Shown: positions 26,938 to 37,393, counted from the stretch's first letter. The stretch: DNA of 64,000 nucleotides from Leptospira wolffii serovar Khorat str. Khorat-H2 (GCF_000306115.2 NZ_AKWX02000016.1:40162-104161), one strand, 5' to 3'. Notes: a model not told the origin generated them from the sequence alone. Made by a program: numbers and translations.

Positions 26938-27501
26938 ATGAAGCTAATCGTCGGACTGGGAAATCCCGGAGACAAATACAATAATAACCGAGCGAACATC
27001 GGCTTCAAGATTCTAGACGTTATTGCCAATAACATTAACGTAGAGATCAAGACCAAGAAGAAGAAATCACTGATAGGAAGAGGCGATTTCGAAGGAGAAG
27101 AAGTAGTTCTTCTCAAGCCTCAGACTTTCAGCGATCTCTCCGGAGAATCCGTTCTCTATATCGCTTCCTTTCTGAAGATCCAAGTTCAGGATATCCTGAT
27201 TATCCACGAGGATTGGACCTTGCCCTTGGGAAAAATCGTCGTGGACAAAGGAGCTAACGGGAACGAGAATCCCGGAGTCAAATCCATAGTCCAATCGCTT
27301 CGTTCTCCGAATTTCATCCGTATTCGTATCGGCATAGGCAACGACGAATTCGACGGAGGAAATTTGGAGAGCTTCCTGAAGGAGGATTTCCAACCTTTGG
27401 AAAACCTCAGCCTCATTCAGATCATCAACGACGCGGAAGCGGCGATTCGATCCATCAGTCTCGGAGATATAGAGGATGTGATCGAAAAATATAGATTATA
27501 A
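26938..27501 (+). CDS. pth: Peptidyl-tRNA hydrolase homologue with altered active site
   Basis: 187 residues, normal Pth length, and the place after rplY where pth is expected. The fold is clear: KLIVGLGNPGDKY at the start, LKPQTFSDLSG, and IRIRIGIG near residue 121. But compared with E. coli Pth from memory, the catalytic His20 (in R-H-N-x-G) is Ala here (NNNRANIG), Asn68 is Asp (SDLSG), Asp93 is Glu (IIHEDWTLP) and His113-Asn114 is Asn-Pro (NENPGVKS). Either activity is lost or the mechanism has shifted. An intrinsic terminator follows. Confidence 0.85.
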   Translation: MKLIVGLGNPGDKYNNNRANIGFKILDVIANNINVEIKTKKKKSLIGRGDFEGEEVVLLKPQTFSDLSGESVLYIASFLKIQVQDILIIHEDWTLPLGKIVVDKGANGNENPGVKSIVQSLRSPNFIRIRIGIGNDEFDGGNLESFLKEDFQPLENLSLIQIINDAEAAIRSISLGDIEDVIEKYRL

Positions 27502-27529
27502 AAACCTCGGACTCGACCGGGGTTTTTTT
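27501..27529 (+). terminator. Rho-independent terminator after the pth homologue
   Basis: AAAACCTCGG, loop ACTCGA, CCGGGG, then seven T; the stem includes one U-G pair. It directly follows the stop codon and separates the rplY-pth unit from ftsH. Confidence 0.82.
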
Positions 27530-27794
27530 CCTTCTTCTTTTTCTCTCAATTTTCGAAACTTTCCTATTTTTGGAATTTTCGGGCAATCCTTCCGCCATCC
27601 ACTATTACGAACGAAAACTCCTTTACTTTTCGGGAAAAAAAGGGACTCTGAATATGGGGAACTTTTTCGACAGGATTGGTTTCCAAGCTATATCGATACC
27701 ATTTGGATTTCCGGGCGGTTTTCAGAACTTTTCGCCGAGTCTAAACATACGGGAAGAGGAACTCCGAGAGAGATGCGGAGTTTGGGAGTAATAT

Positions 27795-29768
27795 ATGAAT
27801 AACAATAATAAAGGCTTAAGAATACTGATTTTATTTATCATAGTAATCTTGGGCATTTCGTTTTTTTCCACCCAGATTCGGGATGTTTTGGGAAAGAATC
27901 CTAGACAGATCGCATTCTCTCAATTCATGACCATGTTGGAACCGGAAGGAGGTTCCAAGCCTATCGGTAAATTGGTTTCTAAGGATTCCAAGGTTCCGGG
28001 TTGCGACAAACTCGTGATGGAACGGGACGTGATTCGCGGTTGCTTCGAACCTTTTAGCGGGGATTCCAAAGAACCGGTCAAGTTCGAGACTACGGTCGCT
28101 CCTATCGATAAGGATTTTCTTTCTTCTCTCAAGAGGTCCAATATGGATCTAGAAGTAGTTTCCGCGGAAAATAGCCACGGACTGGGAATGCTTAGCTCCT
28201 TCCTTCTTGTCGGCGTGATCGGAATTTTTATATTTTACTTTTTCATAATGCGCCAGGTGCAATCCACCGGCAATAAGGCATTCTCCTTCGGAAAATCCAA
28301 AGCAAAGATGACCGTGGATCCGAAAGTGAAAGTTAGCTTCGCGGACGTAGCAGGTTGCGAAGAAGCCAAGACGGAACTCGTCGAAATCATAGAATTCTTA
28401 AAAGATCCTAAGAAGTTCCAAGCCATGGGTGCTAGAATTCCCACAGGAGTTCTTTTAGTGGGTCCTCCGGGAACCGGTAAGACCTTGCTTGCAAGAGCCG
28501 TTGCGGGAGAAGCAGGTGTGCCATTCTTTAGTATCTCCGGCTCCGACTTCGTAGAGATGTTCGTGGGTGTGGGAGCTTCCAGGGTTCGCGACTTATTCGA
28601 ACAAGGTAAGAAAAATTCCCCTTGTATCATCTTTATCGACGAGATCGATGCGGTAGGTCGTTTGAGAGGAGCCGGTTGGGGCGGCGGCCACGACGAAAGA
28701 GAGCAGACTCTGAACCAGATGCTAGTCGAGATGGACGGCTTCGAGAAGAACGAAGGTGTCATCGTGATGGCCGCCACGAACCGGGCAGACGTACTCGATC
28801 CCGCTCTACTCAGACCGGGACGTTTCGATAGACAAGTGATGGTGGATCTTCCCGACTTAGTAGGAAGAGAGCAGATTCTTAAGGTGCATTCCCGTAAGGT
28901 TCCTTTAACGAGCGATATCTCCTTGAACTCCATCGCAAGAGGAACCCCCGGTTTTACGGGTGCGGATTTGTCCAATTTGATCAACGAAGCGGCCCTTCTT
29001 GCAGCTCGTAAAAACAAGAAGAGAGTCACCCAAGACGAGCTTGAAGAAGCTCGAGACAAGGTGATGATGGGACCTGAGCGTAGATCCTTCTTCATTTCCG
29101 AAAAGGAAAAAGAAGTTATCGCTTATCACGAGGCAGGCCACGCGATTTTAGGAACTCTTCTGGCTTATACCGAGCCCGTTCATAAGGTTACGATCATTCC
29201 TAGAGGTAGAGCTCTCGGACTCACCCAATCTCTTCCTACCGAAGACAAACATATCCATACCAAAGCGTATTGGTTGGATCAGATCGTAGTTTGTATGGGA
29301 GGATTCATCGCGGAAGAATATAAGTTCAAGATGACTTCCACCGGTTCCAGCAACGATATCCAACAAGCCACCAATATCGCCAGAAGAATGGTCTGCGATT
29401 GGGGAATGTCCGAAAAACTCGGAACCATCAACTACGGTAGCGGACACGAAAGTCCCTTCTTAGGCAGGGATATGGGCCAAAGCAATAAGGCTTATAGCGA
29501 AGAATTTGCCGCGATGATCGACAAGGAAATCCGCGATATCGTTCAGACTTGCTTGAACAAAGGAAGAGAACTGGTCCGTAAGAATTCCACTAAGTTCGAG
29601 AATTTAGCCAAGGCGCTTCTCGCCAAAGAAACGGTTTCTCATGAGGAACTGATGGCCATCGTGCATCCCGCGAACGAGGAGCCTAAGAAGAAGGCGGAAA
29701 AATCCGCTAAGAAGGAAAAATCCGGGGAACTACCCGGCAAGCCGGCCTATTCTACCGGTGTGGAATGA
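27795..29768 (+). CDS. ftsH: ATP-dependent zinc metalloprotease FtsH
   Basis: 657 residues. Two membrane helices (about 7-27 and 131-152) flank a periplasmic domain. The AAA module has Walker A GPPGTGKT (about 225), the pore loop FVEMFVGVG, Walker B FIDEIDAV, and the [24 protein letters not shown]. The zinc site HEAGH lies near residue 443. It degrades membrane and some soluble proteins at the inner membrane. The tail is Lys-rich. The stop overlaps the EVE gene start. Confidence 0.97.
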   Translation: MNNNNKGLRILILFIIVILGISFFSTQIRDVLGKNPRQIAFSQFMTMLEPEGGSKPIGKLVSKDSKVPGCDKLVMERDVIRGCFEPFSGDSKEPVKFETTVAPIDKDFLSSLKRSNMDLEVVSAENSHGLGMLSSFLLVGVIGIFIFYFFIMRQVQSTGNKAFSFGKSKAKMTVDPKVKVSFADVAGCEEAKTELVEIIEFLKDPKKFQAMGARIPTGVLLVGPPGTGKTLLARAVAGEAGVPFFSISGSDFVEMFVGVGASRVRDLFEQGKKNSPCIIFIDEIDAVGRLRGAGWGGGHDEREQTLNQMLVEMDGFEKNEGVIVMAATNRADVLDPALLRPGRFDRQVMVDLPDLVGREQILKVHSRKVPLTSDISLNSIARGTPGFTGADLSNLINEAALLAARKNKKRVTQDELEEARDKVMMGPERRSFFISEKEKEVIAYHEAGHAILGTLLAYTEPVHKVTIIPRGRALGLTQSLPTEDKHIHTKAYWLDQIVVCMGGFIAEEYKFKMTSTGSSNDIQQATNIARRMVCDWGMSEKLGTINYGSGHESPFLGRDMGQSNKAYSEEFAAMIDKEIRDIVQTCLNKGRELVRKNSTKFENLAKALLAKETVSHEELMAIVHPANEEPKKKAEKSAKKEKSGELPGKPAYSTGVE

Positions 29769-30244
29769 GATACTGGCTCTTTAAAACGGAACCGGACGTA
29801 TTCTCCATCGATACCTTGAAATCCTCCCCGGGGAAAACCGCTCCCTGGGAAGGCGTGAGAGGATACCAGGCTAGGAATTACCTGAGGGATGAAATTAAGA
29901 AAAAGGATCTGATCCTATTCTACCATAGCAGTTGTAAACCTCCACATGTGGCAGGTTTAGCAGAGGTCGCAAAAGAAGGTTACCCGGACCATTTCGCCTT
30001 CGATAAGAAACATAAGTATTTCGATCCCAAAAGCGATCCTAAAAAACCGACCTGGTTCATGGTGGATGTGAAATTTAAGGAAAAATTTTCTCGCCCAATT
30101 TCGCTAGAAGAATTAAGATCCCACGGGCAACTAGAAGGAATGGTGCTTTTGCAACCCGGGGGAAGACTTTCCATCCAGCCGGTTAGCAAGGAGCATTTTT
30201 ACTATATTTGTGAGTTGGCCGGGGCCAAGAGTCTCCCCGGCTAG
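29765..30244 (+). CDS. EVE-domain protein
   Basis: 159 residues, the whole protein being one EVE domain. Family marks are [18 protein letters not shown] at the start, [24 protein letters not shown] and the C-terminal region with [17 protein letters not shown] proteins bind modified bases in DNA or RNA. ATGA overlap with ftsH. The function in this setting is unknown. Confidence 0.92.
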   Translation: MRYWLFKTEPDVFSIDTLKSSPGKTAPWEGVRGYQARNYLRDEIKKKDLILFYHSSCKPPHVAGLAEVAKEGYPDHFAFDKKHKYFDPKSDPKKPTWFMVDVKFKEKFSRPISLEELRSHGQLEGMVLLQPGGRLSIQPVSKEHFYYICELAGAKSLPG

Positions 30245-30256
30245 GGAGAACTTGGG

Positions 30257-32284
30257 GTGAATCTTTTCCGAAACATTCGAAATACTTTTCTTCTTTGTGT
30301 TTCGATAGCCGTTCTTCCTTTTTTCTCCGCTTACGCCGAAGAACGGATTTCTGTATTCCCGATAGCGGGAAGCATGTCCGGTGTTCCTTTAAATACTTAC
30401 ATGTCGGTGCGTGCGGTTTCTCCGGGAGAGCATTTCTCCCTCCAAAATCTAAACTCAGGATCCTGGTACGGTTTAGATAAAAATAGCGTTTCCTATAGCT
30501 TTACGGAAGACGTCTTCTTGGCTAAGCTAAGCGTCCAATCTCCTCCTAAAGAAGGTACGATCTCCTGGTATTTCGTTCTGAATAATACAGGCATGGAAAA
30601 TCTGACTCTTTATCGCAAGGTCGCAAAGCCGGAAGGAGTCGTTTGGGCGGAACTTTCCCGGGACATGAGAATGTCCTATATCCAACCTGCGTTTTTGATT
30701 GAGAGTCCTCCGAATAAGGAAGAGGAGTTTCTGGTCCAGGCCTCTAGCCGAAGATCTGTCGTCCTAAATTTCCAGGCTTGGGCCCCTAAAGAATTCGCGG
30801 CGCATATCCAATCCGAAAATCTTCTCTTGGGAATCTTTTTCGGAGCGATCGGAATCATGTTGGTGTACAACGGCTTTGTCGCCTTCGTAGTTAAGGATTC
30901 CAGTTACTTCTTTTACGTTCTTTATCTTCTGTTCTATGCGTTATGGCAATTGTCGGTGACCGGAATCGGCGCGCGATTCGTGGTCCCGGCGCCCGCCACA
31001 TCTTGGAACGATTATCTGACGGGATTCGCTTTCTTATCCGTTGCATTCTCCCTTTTGTTCACAAGGGCATTCCTTCATATGGAGAGGGAAACAGGCTGGA
31101 AGAATATAGCCTTTCTGGTTCTCGCCGGTTTCGCTTTTTTAGGATTCTTCGCTTCTTTGTTCCCGAGCATCTACCGTCCTATGATCCGGGCGGTTTCCTG
31201 GTATCCTTTTATCGCAGCCATGATGGTGGTTTATTCCGCTGCGGTTCGATTGATCAAAGGGTATCGTCCTGCCAGATACTTTCTCATCGCTTGGTCGGTC
31301 TTGATCATATCGGTACTCGTCACTTCTCTTCGCAATCTTTCCTGGATTCCGGATAATTTCATCACTCATTGGTCCGCTCCTTTCGGAGCTCTGATCGAGA
31401 TGACCTTCCTCTCCTTCGCCTTGGCGGATAGAATCAAGACTCTGGAAAAGGATTCTCTCCAGGCTAGACTGGAAAATTACGAGAGCCAATTAAAGTTAAC
31501 CGAAATTGAGCAGGAACTGAAGATCGCGAGAGAACTGCAAGAGTCCATTCTACCCGAACGCGTGCCGGAAGTGAAGAATTTGAAACTTTCGGTACGAAGC
31601 GAATTCGCGAGCTCCGTAGGAGGAGATTTCTACGATTTCCAATATTTGGATTCGGGTAAATTGGGAATCTTTTTGTCCGATGTGTCCGGCCACGGAATCC
31701 CGGCGGCAATCATCGCTTCTATGGTTAAACTCGCATTTTCCATCGAGTCCAGAAAGAACGACGATCCCGCCGAGGTCCTAAGAAGCATCAACCGGTCCCT
31801 CAGTGGAAAATACGGAAAGCACTTTATTACCGCCGCTTATCTTCTTGTGGACGGAGAAACCGGAAGAGTCGTGTATTCGAACGCGGGACATCCTCCCGTG
31901 GTTTCCATCGCCCGAGAATCGGGAGAGGCAAGAGAGATCTTCCTACCCGGATGGATCATGGGAATGGATCCGAATCTGAAAAATTCGGTTATCGATTTCC
32001 AAATGAAACCCGGAGATAGATTGGTGATTTATACGGATGGGATCACGGAGGCGAGAAGCGTTGCAGGAGAAATCTACGGCTTCCAGAAATTTTATAAATT
32101 GCTCGAGGAGAATATTTCGATCTCCGGCGAGAAACTTGCGGACCTATTGTTCAGCACGATTCGCAAGTTTGCCGGAAACCGGAAGCATTTCGAGGACGAT
32201 CTGACTCTGATCATCCTAGACTACCAACCGGTTTCCGAAAGTCAGTCCAAAAGAGAAGTTACTTCGACGCTTTCAAAAAACTGA
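30257..32284 (+). CDS. 7TM-DISM membrane sensor with SpoIIE/RsbU phosphatase
   Basis: 675 residues. Signal peptide (1-28), a periplasmic 7TMR-DISM extracellular domain (about 30-180), seven membrane helices (about 185-390), a short coiled coil (EIEQELKIARELQESILPE) and a PP2C-type SpoIIE domain (about 440-660) with GGDFYDF and LSDVSGHGIPAA, and the metal site later in YTDGITEA. It probably dephosphorylates a STAS anti-sigma-antagonist; a STAS gene is at 59257. The start is GTG behind GGGAGA. Its end overlaps the convergent haem-protein gene by 26 bases. Confidence 0.92.
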   Translation: MNLFRNIRNTFLLCVSIAVLPFFSAYAEERISVFPIAGSMSGVPLNTYMSVRAVSPGEHFSLQNLNSGSWYGLDKNSVSYSFTEDVFLAKLSVQSPPKEGTISWYFVLNNTGMENLTLYRKVAKPEGVVWAELSRDMRMSYIQPAFLIESPPNKEEEFLVQASSRRSVVLNFQAWAPKEFAAHIQSENLLLGIFFGAIGIMLVYNGFVAFVVKDSSYFFYVLYLLFYALWQLSVTGIGARFVVPAPATSWNDYLTGFAFLSVAFSLLFTRAFLHMERETGWKNIAFLVLAGFAFLGFFASLFPSIYRPMIRAVSWYPFIAAMMVVYSAAVRLIKGYRPARYFLIAWSVLIISVLVTSLRNLSWIPDNFITHWSAPFGALIEMTFLSFALADRIKTLEKDSLQARLENYESQLKLTEIEQELKIARELQESILPERVPEVKNLKLSVRSEFASSVGGDFYDFQYLDSGKLGIFLSDVSGHGIPAAIIASMVKLAFSIESRKNDDPAEVLRSINRSLSGKYGKHFITAAYLLVDGETGRVVYSNAGHPPVVSIARESGEAREIFLPGWIMGMDPNLKNSVIDFQMKPGDRLVIYTDGITEARSVAGEIYGFQKFYKLLEENISISGEKLADLLFSTIRKFAGNRKHFEDDLTLIILDYQPVSESQSKREVTSTLSKN

Positions 32285-32636
32285 TAAGTTCGTTCGGGAC
32301 CTGGATCGGTCTTTTGCGATAACTCTTTTTGTACTCCTTTTTATATTCCTTATGGCAGTTCTTACAGGAGGATTCCAGGTCTCCGCTGGCGATCGCCGCA
32401 TCGCTGATTTCCTTCCACTTGGCTTTTTGATCGTCCAAGGCGAAATTAGGAACTTCCTTTAGGATTCTTTCCAGGGCGGCCTTGTCCCCTTTCTTGGCCT
32501 TCTTGGAGGCGGGCTTAGTATAATCTTCCATGAAATCATGGAGAGTGGTCTCGGTGGTGCCGGATTGCGCATAAGCGCTTCCCAATCCGATGATAAAGAC
32601 GAAGGAAATTGCGAGAATTTTAGATACACGGTTCAT
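32259..32636 (-). CDS. Periplasmic CxxCH haem protein, cytochrome c'-like
   Basis: 125 residues from MNRVSK; an upstream ATG at 32663 would put nine polar residues before the signal peptide and is less likely. Residues 1-23 are a signal peptide ending SAYAQ. The rest is helical and carries one haem-attachment site SCKNCHKEYKKEYK near residue 90, with lysine-rich surroundings. The C-terminal attachment and helical make-up resemble cytochrome c'. It could bind gas or carry electrons in the periplasm. Confidence 0.78.
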   Translation of the reverse strand: MNRVSKILAISFVFIIGLGSAYAQSGTTETTLHDFMEDYTKPASKKAKKGDKAALERILKEVPNFALDDQKAKWKEISDAAIASGDLESSCKNCHKEYKKEYKKSYRKRPIQVPNELISFLKASK

Positions 32637-32786
32637 TGAGGAAACCTCTGATTTTTTCCCCATTCTTGTTTTTATTTCGGATCGGGAAAGTCCTTTCTGG
32701 ATTTCGAATATTGATTCGTTTCACGGAAAAAATCCGGGAGAGAAGAAAAATTGGAATCGTTTTGAGGGGACTCAGGTCATGGAAAA

Positions 32787-34286
32787 TCAATCCAAGAGAC
32801 GATTCCACTCCTGGTCGTAGTATCTCACCAAACTTTGGTTGTCCAATCGGTTCGGCTCCGTCGGAACCCGGGACATGTCCAACGGAAATTCGGATAATGA
32901 CTCTAGCTCGCTCGCATTCAGAAATTTTAATCCTTGGGGAAGAGCTTTTCGATAGGCAGGAATTTTTTCCGTTCCCGCCAGGACGAATCCCCATTCTCCG
33001 AAAGAAGGAACATAAACATGCAAAGCCTTAGTGGAGAATCCGACTTCTTTCAATGTGGCTTCTATGCACCAGAAGGACATCCTGGCGAATAGGGGAGAAG
33101 TGGACTGTATCTCCACGACGGAGAATCTATTTAGTCTACGCTTTAAACTTTTGTAAAATGCTGTACTGTACAACTTTCCGATCGAGAAATTGCTGGGATC
33201 CGGAAAATCGATCAGAACCACGTCGAAGACCTTATCGGATTCTTCCAACCATAGGAATGCGTCCGTGTTCACTACTTTCACTTTCGGATGCTTGAGACTG
33301 GATTCGTTGATGTCCGTGAGCACCTTCTGCTCCGAGAATAATCGGGTCATCTCCGGATCGAGATCCACCAGAGTCACATCCTCCACTTCAGGGTGCTTTA
33401 GGATTTCTCGGACGGCGAGTCCGTCCCCTCCTCCTAACACTAGTATGTGTTTGGGATGAGGATGGGCGAGAATGGCCGGATGAGCCAAGGTCTCGTGATA
33501 ACGATACTCATCCCTGGAACTGAATTGTAAGTGTCCGTTCAGGAAGAGTCTCAATTCGTTCTTATACTTAGTGACCACGATCTTTTGGAAATGAGTTTGC
33601 TTGGAATAGATGATCTCGTCGGTAAATAGACTTTCTTCGCTATAGTAGGTGATCATCTCGGAGAACGCGAATCCTAGTCCGAGTAGCGTCAGAACGAGCG
33701 CCGCCTTGGCTCGTAGACTATTCTTATCCTTTTCGGATAATGGTAGTACGAACGTACCCCAGAGTGCGGTTCCCGAATTCAGTATCCCGAAAAATAAGGA
33801 GGTCTTGATCATCCCCAATTTAGGAGCGAAAAAAATAGGAAATGCCAGGGACGCGAGAAGCGCTCCCGCATAATCCAAGCTCAGAACCTTGGAGACCATG
33901 TCTCGGAATCCTAATTTGTTTTTTAGGATGCGAAGGAGTAAAGGGATCTCCATTCCTACGAGAGTTCCTACGGCCACTACAATTACGAAGAGAGGGATTT
34001 GAAAAATTCTGGTCTGACCGAAACTTAGGAATAGAAGCGAGGCGCTGAAACCTCCTATCAGTCCGAGAGCCAATTCCACATCCAGGAATTTGGAGACCAG
34101 GTCCTTTACGAGATATCGGGAAAGCCAACTCCCGATTCCCATGGAGAATAAGTAGACCCCTATAACCAGCGAGAATTGGGTAACGGTTTCTCCTAATAGA
34201 TAGCTTGCGACGGTGCCTGCGAGCAACTCGTAAACGAGCCCGCAGGAAGAGAGTATGAGTACGGAAACGAGAAGGGCTCTCTGCAG
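32787..34286 (-). CDS. Membrane-embedded spermidine synthase-like methyltransferase-fold protein, likely CTG start
   Basis: 499 residues if read from CTG at 34286; the first ordinary start is TTG at 34226, which would cut off half of the first membrane helix ([21 protein letters not shown]), a conserved part of this family. GGAGG lies 8 bases before the CTG, and the upstream gene stops one base before it (TAA-A-CTG), so re-initiation is likely. Residues 1-220 are about seven helices; residues 240-470 are a polyamine aminopropyltransferase domain with [14 protein letters not shown] and [10 protein letters not shown] and the VLIDFPDP loop. Part of the DUF4178 module. Confidence 0.83.
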   Translation of the reverse strand: MQRALLVSVLILSSCGLVYELLAGTVASYLLGETVTQFSLVIGVYLFSMGIGSWLSRYLVKDLVSKFLDVELALGLIGGFSASLLFLSFGQTRIFQIPLFVIVVAVGTLVGMEIPLLLRILKNKLGFRDMVSKVLSLDYAGALLASLAFPIFFAPKLGMIKTSLFFGILNSGTALWGTFVLPLSEKDKNSLRAKAALVLTLLGLGFAFSEMITYYSEESLFTDEIIYSKQTHFQKIVVTKYKNELRLFLNGHLQFSSRDEYRYHETLAHPAILAHPHPKHILVLGGGDGLAVREILKHPEVEDVTLVDLDPEMTRLFSEQKVLTDINESSLKHPKVKVVNTDAFLWLEESDKVFDVVLIDFPDPSNFSIGKLYSTAFYKSLKRRLNRFSVVEIQSTSPLFARMSFWCIEATLKEVGFSTKALHVYVPSFGEWGFVLAGTEKIPAYRKALPQGLKFLNASELESLSEFPLDMSRVPTEPNRLDNQSLVRYYDQEWNRLLD

Positions 34287-34287
34287 T

Positions 34288-34488
34288 TTATTTTCCTCCG
34301 GGAAATTTGCGCAGGAAGCTGGCGTAATGGGAGCGATAGATTCCCGGATTCTGTCTTACGGTTTTAGGAACATTATCCACTTCGTCGAAGTCGGCGCTCG
34401 CTCCTCCCGACGAGTACTGGGAAAAGAATCCTAGGGCCATGGAAGCTGCGAATAACGGATAAACGAGTCCTTTTAAAAAATTCCACAT
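34288..34488 (-). CDS. Small single-helix membrane protein of the DUF4178 module
   Basis: 66 residues: a hydrophobic N-terminus (about 5-25) then a polar tail with [24 protein letters not shown]. It lies 9 bases after the DUF4178 gene and ends one base before the likely start of the spermidine synthase-like gene. The ribosome-binding site of that gene is inside its last codons. No known function. Confidence 0.78.
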   Translation of the reverse strand: MWNFLKGLVYPLFAASMALGFFSQYSSGGASADFDEVDNVPKTVRQNPGIYRSHYASFLRKFPGGK

Positions 34489-34497
34489 AGATCTCTC

Positions 34498-36471
34498 CTA
34501 TTCCCTCATGGATTCGAAGGAGTAACTCCTAAAGAAGGTGTAAACCAATGGTACCCAAAGTAGGATGGCGAACAGGAAGAACGGACCTACCCCGATCACG
34601 TCCCGAACCACTTTGACTTTGTAGTCCGCTCCCGACCCCGGAGGAAAATCGGATTGGCTTTCCAATCTAAGGTAATATCTTCCTGGAGGGATCGCCGCCA
34701 GGGACTTGGAATCGGATCTGGATCCTTCGGACCAGGATTCTCCGTCGTCTACTCCGCTATAATAACTGTTTTCCACGGAGGTATCGTAAGCGACATCCGT
34801 ATCCGCGTTGATTAAGGCCACGGAAAAGTAGATATATTTATTGTCCAAGCTCGGAGTCTCGATTTGGATTTCCACGTTATCCTTCTCTTCTCCCGGCATG
34901 TCGAAGATTTCCGTTACGAAGGAATTGTCCCTGAAATTAGGGGAACCGATATCCGTATTTCTTTCCGAAGTTTGGGTATAGGAGAAATCTCCCTGGAATA
35001 CGGTCAGGTTCTTGGCCTTGGAACAGCCGTAAATCTGAAGAGCTAAGAATAGGAAGGACAATCCGGCCGCGATCCAAATGTTTCTTTTCAGACGGATCTT
35101 GAATGGATTGGGTTCGCAAACTCCTACGGAGTCGGACTTTCTCAACTTGGACGCCACTTCCAAGGGAACGGAAGCCTTCATCACCTCGAAAGGCACGAAA
35201 GTTCCTTTGGACCAGAATATTTCGTTTTCCGTTCTCTCGGAGGACAACATGAAAGGCGGAGAGATGAAGTCCTCTATGACCGCTTTTTCTCCTGCGGTAA
35301 CCTTCCAATAGAATTCGCCCAGAGCGAAATCGGTATCCGAATCCGAACGGGAGAACCAATCGAATTTTTTCTTACCGAAGATGCGTTTCATTCCGGAGGT
35401 CCATTTTGGAACTCCTTGTAAGGGTTCGAAATAAGTCCAATTGCCTCCGTTCTCGTTCAACCAGGCATAACCCCCGGAGAATCGGAGGAGATAATCCGTC
35501 CACTCGAACTTCTCCCCGTCCACCCGAGTGGATTTTCGTAGAATCCCTAAGACTTTGGATTCGGGGCGTTTCGGTAATTTTACGACCGTGCCGAGAGGGA
35601 GAAACACTCCTTTCTTGGAGACCTTATCGAACTTAGAGATGATCTGCAATTCTTCCCTTTCCGTATCCATTACGGTTCCGCAATATTCGCAGGCTATAGA
35701 TTTGGAAAAATCGGGGCTAAGTAGGCTCAGTGAGGCACCGCAACCCATACATTGTACGGATCTCGCCGGAATCTGAGCGGTCGCAAAGGAGACTTCTTCC
35801 TGTCTTACATTTGTTAAATTAAGTTCTTCTAATGTTGCAGAGGTTCCGGAGAATAATAGGGGGGGATCTTCCGAATAATCGACTGTTCCGAACAACCCAT
35901 CCTCGTTTGCAAGATCGAGTAATACCGCGGAGTATCCCGTTTGGAATCCGATCGGCAATTCTCCCTCTCCGCCGACACAGGTTGCGGTCATGATCTCCTT
36001 TAGGGTCCATTCCTTTTCTAAAAAGAAACTGTCTCCCGGAGTCAGTTGGTCTCTCGTCTTACTTAAGGCTTCCAGGATTTTAGGGCGGCCGGCCGAGTCC
36101 GTTTCCAGCTTGGGAAAACGATCCTTGGGAATATCGCCTTGCAGTTTGGTATAATAATACGTTCCTTGGGCCTCTCCCAACCAGGCGGAACTTCCGTCCG
36201 CTTCCGCCACATGCCACTCGTTCCAGAATCCCAGTTCGAATTTAAGTTGGATCCTTCCCAGGACTCGGAAGTTTTTTCCGAGATAGGTGCCTTCGGTTCC
36301 GATCTGAACGATGGAATGATCGTCGGCCAATTCTCCCGCTAGGCCGATCTTTTCCAGATTTACGTCCTTTTTTACGGAGAGAGTCTTGCAACTGGAACAA
36401 ACGGCGTACACGGACGCTTTGTTTTCGATCGGTACGGGGGCTCCGCAGTTGGGGCAACTCAGTTCGGGCAC
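34498..36471 (-). CDS. DUF4178-type zinc-ribbon membrane protein
   Basis: 657 residues. Two zinc ribbons start the two halves: CPNCG...CSSC (residues 5-29) and CMGCG...CEYC (about 240-265). Each is followed by a DUF4178-like beta domain (GTYLGKNFRVLGRIQLKFELGFWNEWHV; then GILRKSTRVDGEKFEWTDYLLRF), so the module is duplicated. Two membrane helices near 460-480 and 625-645 enclose a domain of about 145 residues. DUF4178 genes commonly neighbour membrane spermidine synthases; the joint function is not known. Confidence 0.8.
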   Translation of the reverse strand: MPELSCPNCGAPVPIENKASVYAVCSSCKTLSVKKDVNLEKIGLAGELADDHSIVQIGTEGTYLGKNFRVLGRIQLKFELGFWNEWHVAEADGSSAWLGEAQGTYYYTKLQGDIPKDRFPKLETDSAGRPKILEALSKTRDQLTPGDSFFLEKEWTLKEIMTATCVGGEGELPIGFQTGYSAVLLDLANEDGLFGTVDYSEDPPLLFSGTSATLEELNLTNVRQEEVSFATAQIPARSVQCMGCGASLSLLSPDFSKSIACEYCGTVMDTEREELQIISKFDKVSKKGVFLPLGTVVKLPKRPESKVLGILRKSTRVDGEKFEWTDYLLRFSGGYAWLNENGGNWTYFEPLQGVPKWTSGMKRIFGKKKFDWFSRSDSDTDFALGEFYWKVTAGEKAVIEDFISPPFMLSSERTENEIFWSKGTFVPFEVMKASVPLEVASKLRKSDSVGVCEPNPFKIRLKRNIWIAAGLSFLFLALQIYGCSKAKNLTVFQGDFSYTQTSERNTDIGSPNFRDNSFVTEIFDMPGEEKDNVEIQIETPSLDNKYIYFSVALINADTDVAYDTSVENSYYSGVDDGESWSEGSRSDSKSLAAIPPGRYYLRLESQSDFPPGSGADYKVKVVRDVIGVGPFFLFAILLWVPLVYTFFRSYSFESMRE

Positions 36472-36547
36472 AAAGAAAGGTGTTATATCCGCAGGGGAAC
36501 CCTGTCAATCCTGGTTTTCTTCCTACAAAAAGAAATTTCCTAAATTT

Positions 36548-37393
36548 CTATTGGGAAGTCATAGAGCGTTTCGCCATCCTTCTCGCACGATCGGATGCCG
36601 GATCTATATCCCCCAAGGCTTTTTCCAATTCCTGCAGTCCCGGATTTTCCCAGGTGGATTCGTACAGATTCTCTGCGTTGAAGATGTGAAAATGATTATC
36701 GAAATGAATTCTCACGTAATGATCCGCCTTGGAAAACATGGCCCGATTGATTTCGTTATAGATTTCTTCGAATTCCGTGGTTTGCAGATCCGGCTCGAAA
36801 TCCGAGAGGAATTTTAGGGAAAGCAGGACCACGTATTCTCGGGACTGCTTCAGCAGTTTTAGCGCTTCGTAAAGATATTGTGTCTTGATACCGGGAAGAT
36901 AAGGGCGGGTATTTAAGGCGATGGTCTTCTTTAAATTGGAAGCGCCGAATTCCCTATAACCCATTTCCAAATGTTTACGCACCTCCGCATCCTTGGTGCG
37001 AAGCGCGAATTTGGAAAGATAGTCCAATTCTTTTCGTACTCTTTGTCCGGAGGACTCCACAACCTGAGAATACAATAATACCAGCAATCGTTGGGTCTGG
37101 CGCATCTCGTCGTAGGAATGGCCCAGGTCGAATTGCAAATATAGAGTGAAGGTCTCTATATGATGCTGTAGGCATCTTCTATACAGAGCCTTATCCGCTT
37201 CCGTTCCGTAATTGGAAATCGTACTATTGATGGCTTTTAGATGGAATTCGTTCTGTTTCAGTCCTCTCTCGACTCGGATTAATGCGGTGGCTCGGTTGCT
37301 ATCCAGGTCCGCGCGAATCGACAAGGAAGGAAAAAGGAGAATCGAAACGAACAGGATGATGATCGTCGAGCGGTAAGAATATATTCTCCTCAT
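36548..37393 (-). CDS. Exported hypothetical helical protein
   Basis: 281 residues. Signal peptide or signal anchor at residues 8-28 (IIILFVSILLFPSLSIRA). The rest is mostly amphipathic helices with many Arg, Glu and Leu (RVERGLKQNEFHLKAIN, RKELDYLSKFALRTKDAEVRKHLEM). No family or enzymatic motif recognised. It lies between copA and the DUF4178 gene on the same strand but 76 bases from each, so its operon membership is unclear. Confidence 0.7.
   Translation of the reverse strand: MRRIYSYRSTIIILFVSILLFPSLSIRADLDSNRATALIRVERGLKQNEFHLKAINSTISNYGTEADKALYRRCLQHHIETFTLYLQFDLGHSYDEMRQTQRLLVLLYSQVVESSGQRVRKELDYLSKFALRTKDAEVRKHLEMGYREFGASNLKKTIALNTRPYLPGIKTQYLYEALKLLKQSREYVVLLSLKFLSDFEPDLQTTEFEEIYNEINRAMFSKADHYVRIHFDNHFHIFNAENLYESTWENPGLQELEKALGDIDPASDRARRMAKRSMTSQ

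Noticed and set aside
27570..27791. 73-codon frame between the pth homologue and ftsH
   Set aside because: TTG start without ribosome-binding site, no recognisable features, next to a terminator; most likely the ftsH leader.
28235..29095. 286-codon open frame on the minus strand
   Set aside because: Lies wholly antisense inside ftsH; Ser/Pro-rich composition is a shadow of the ftsH codons.
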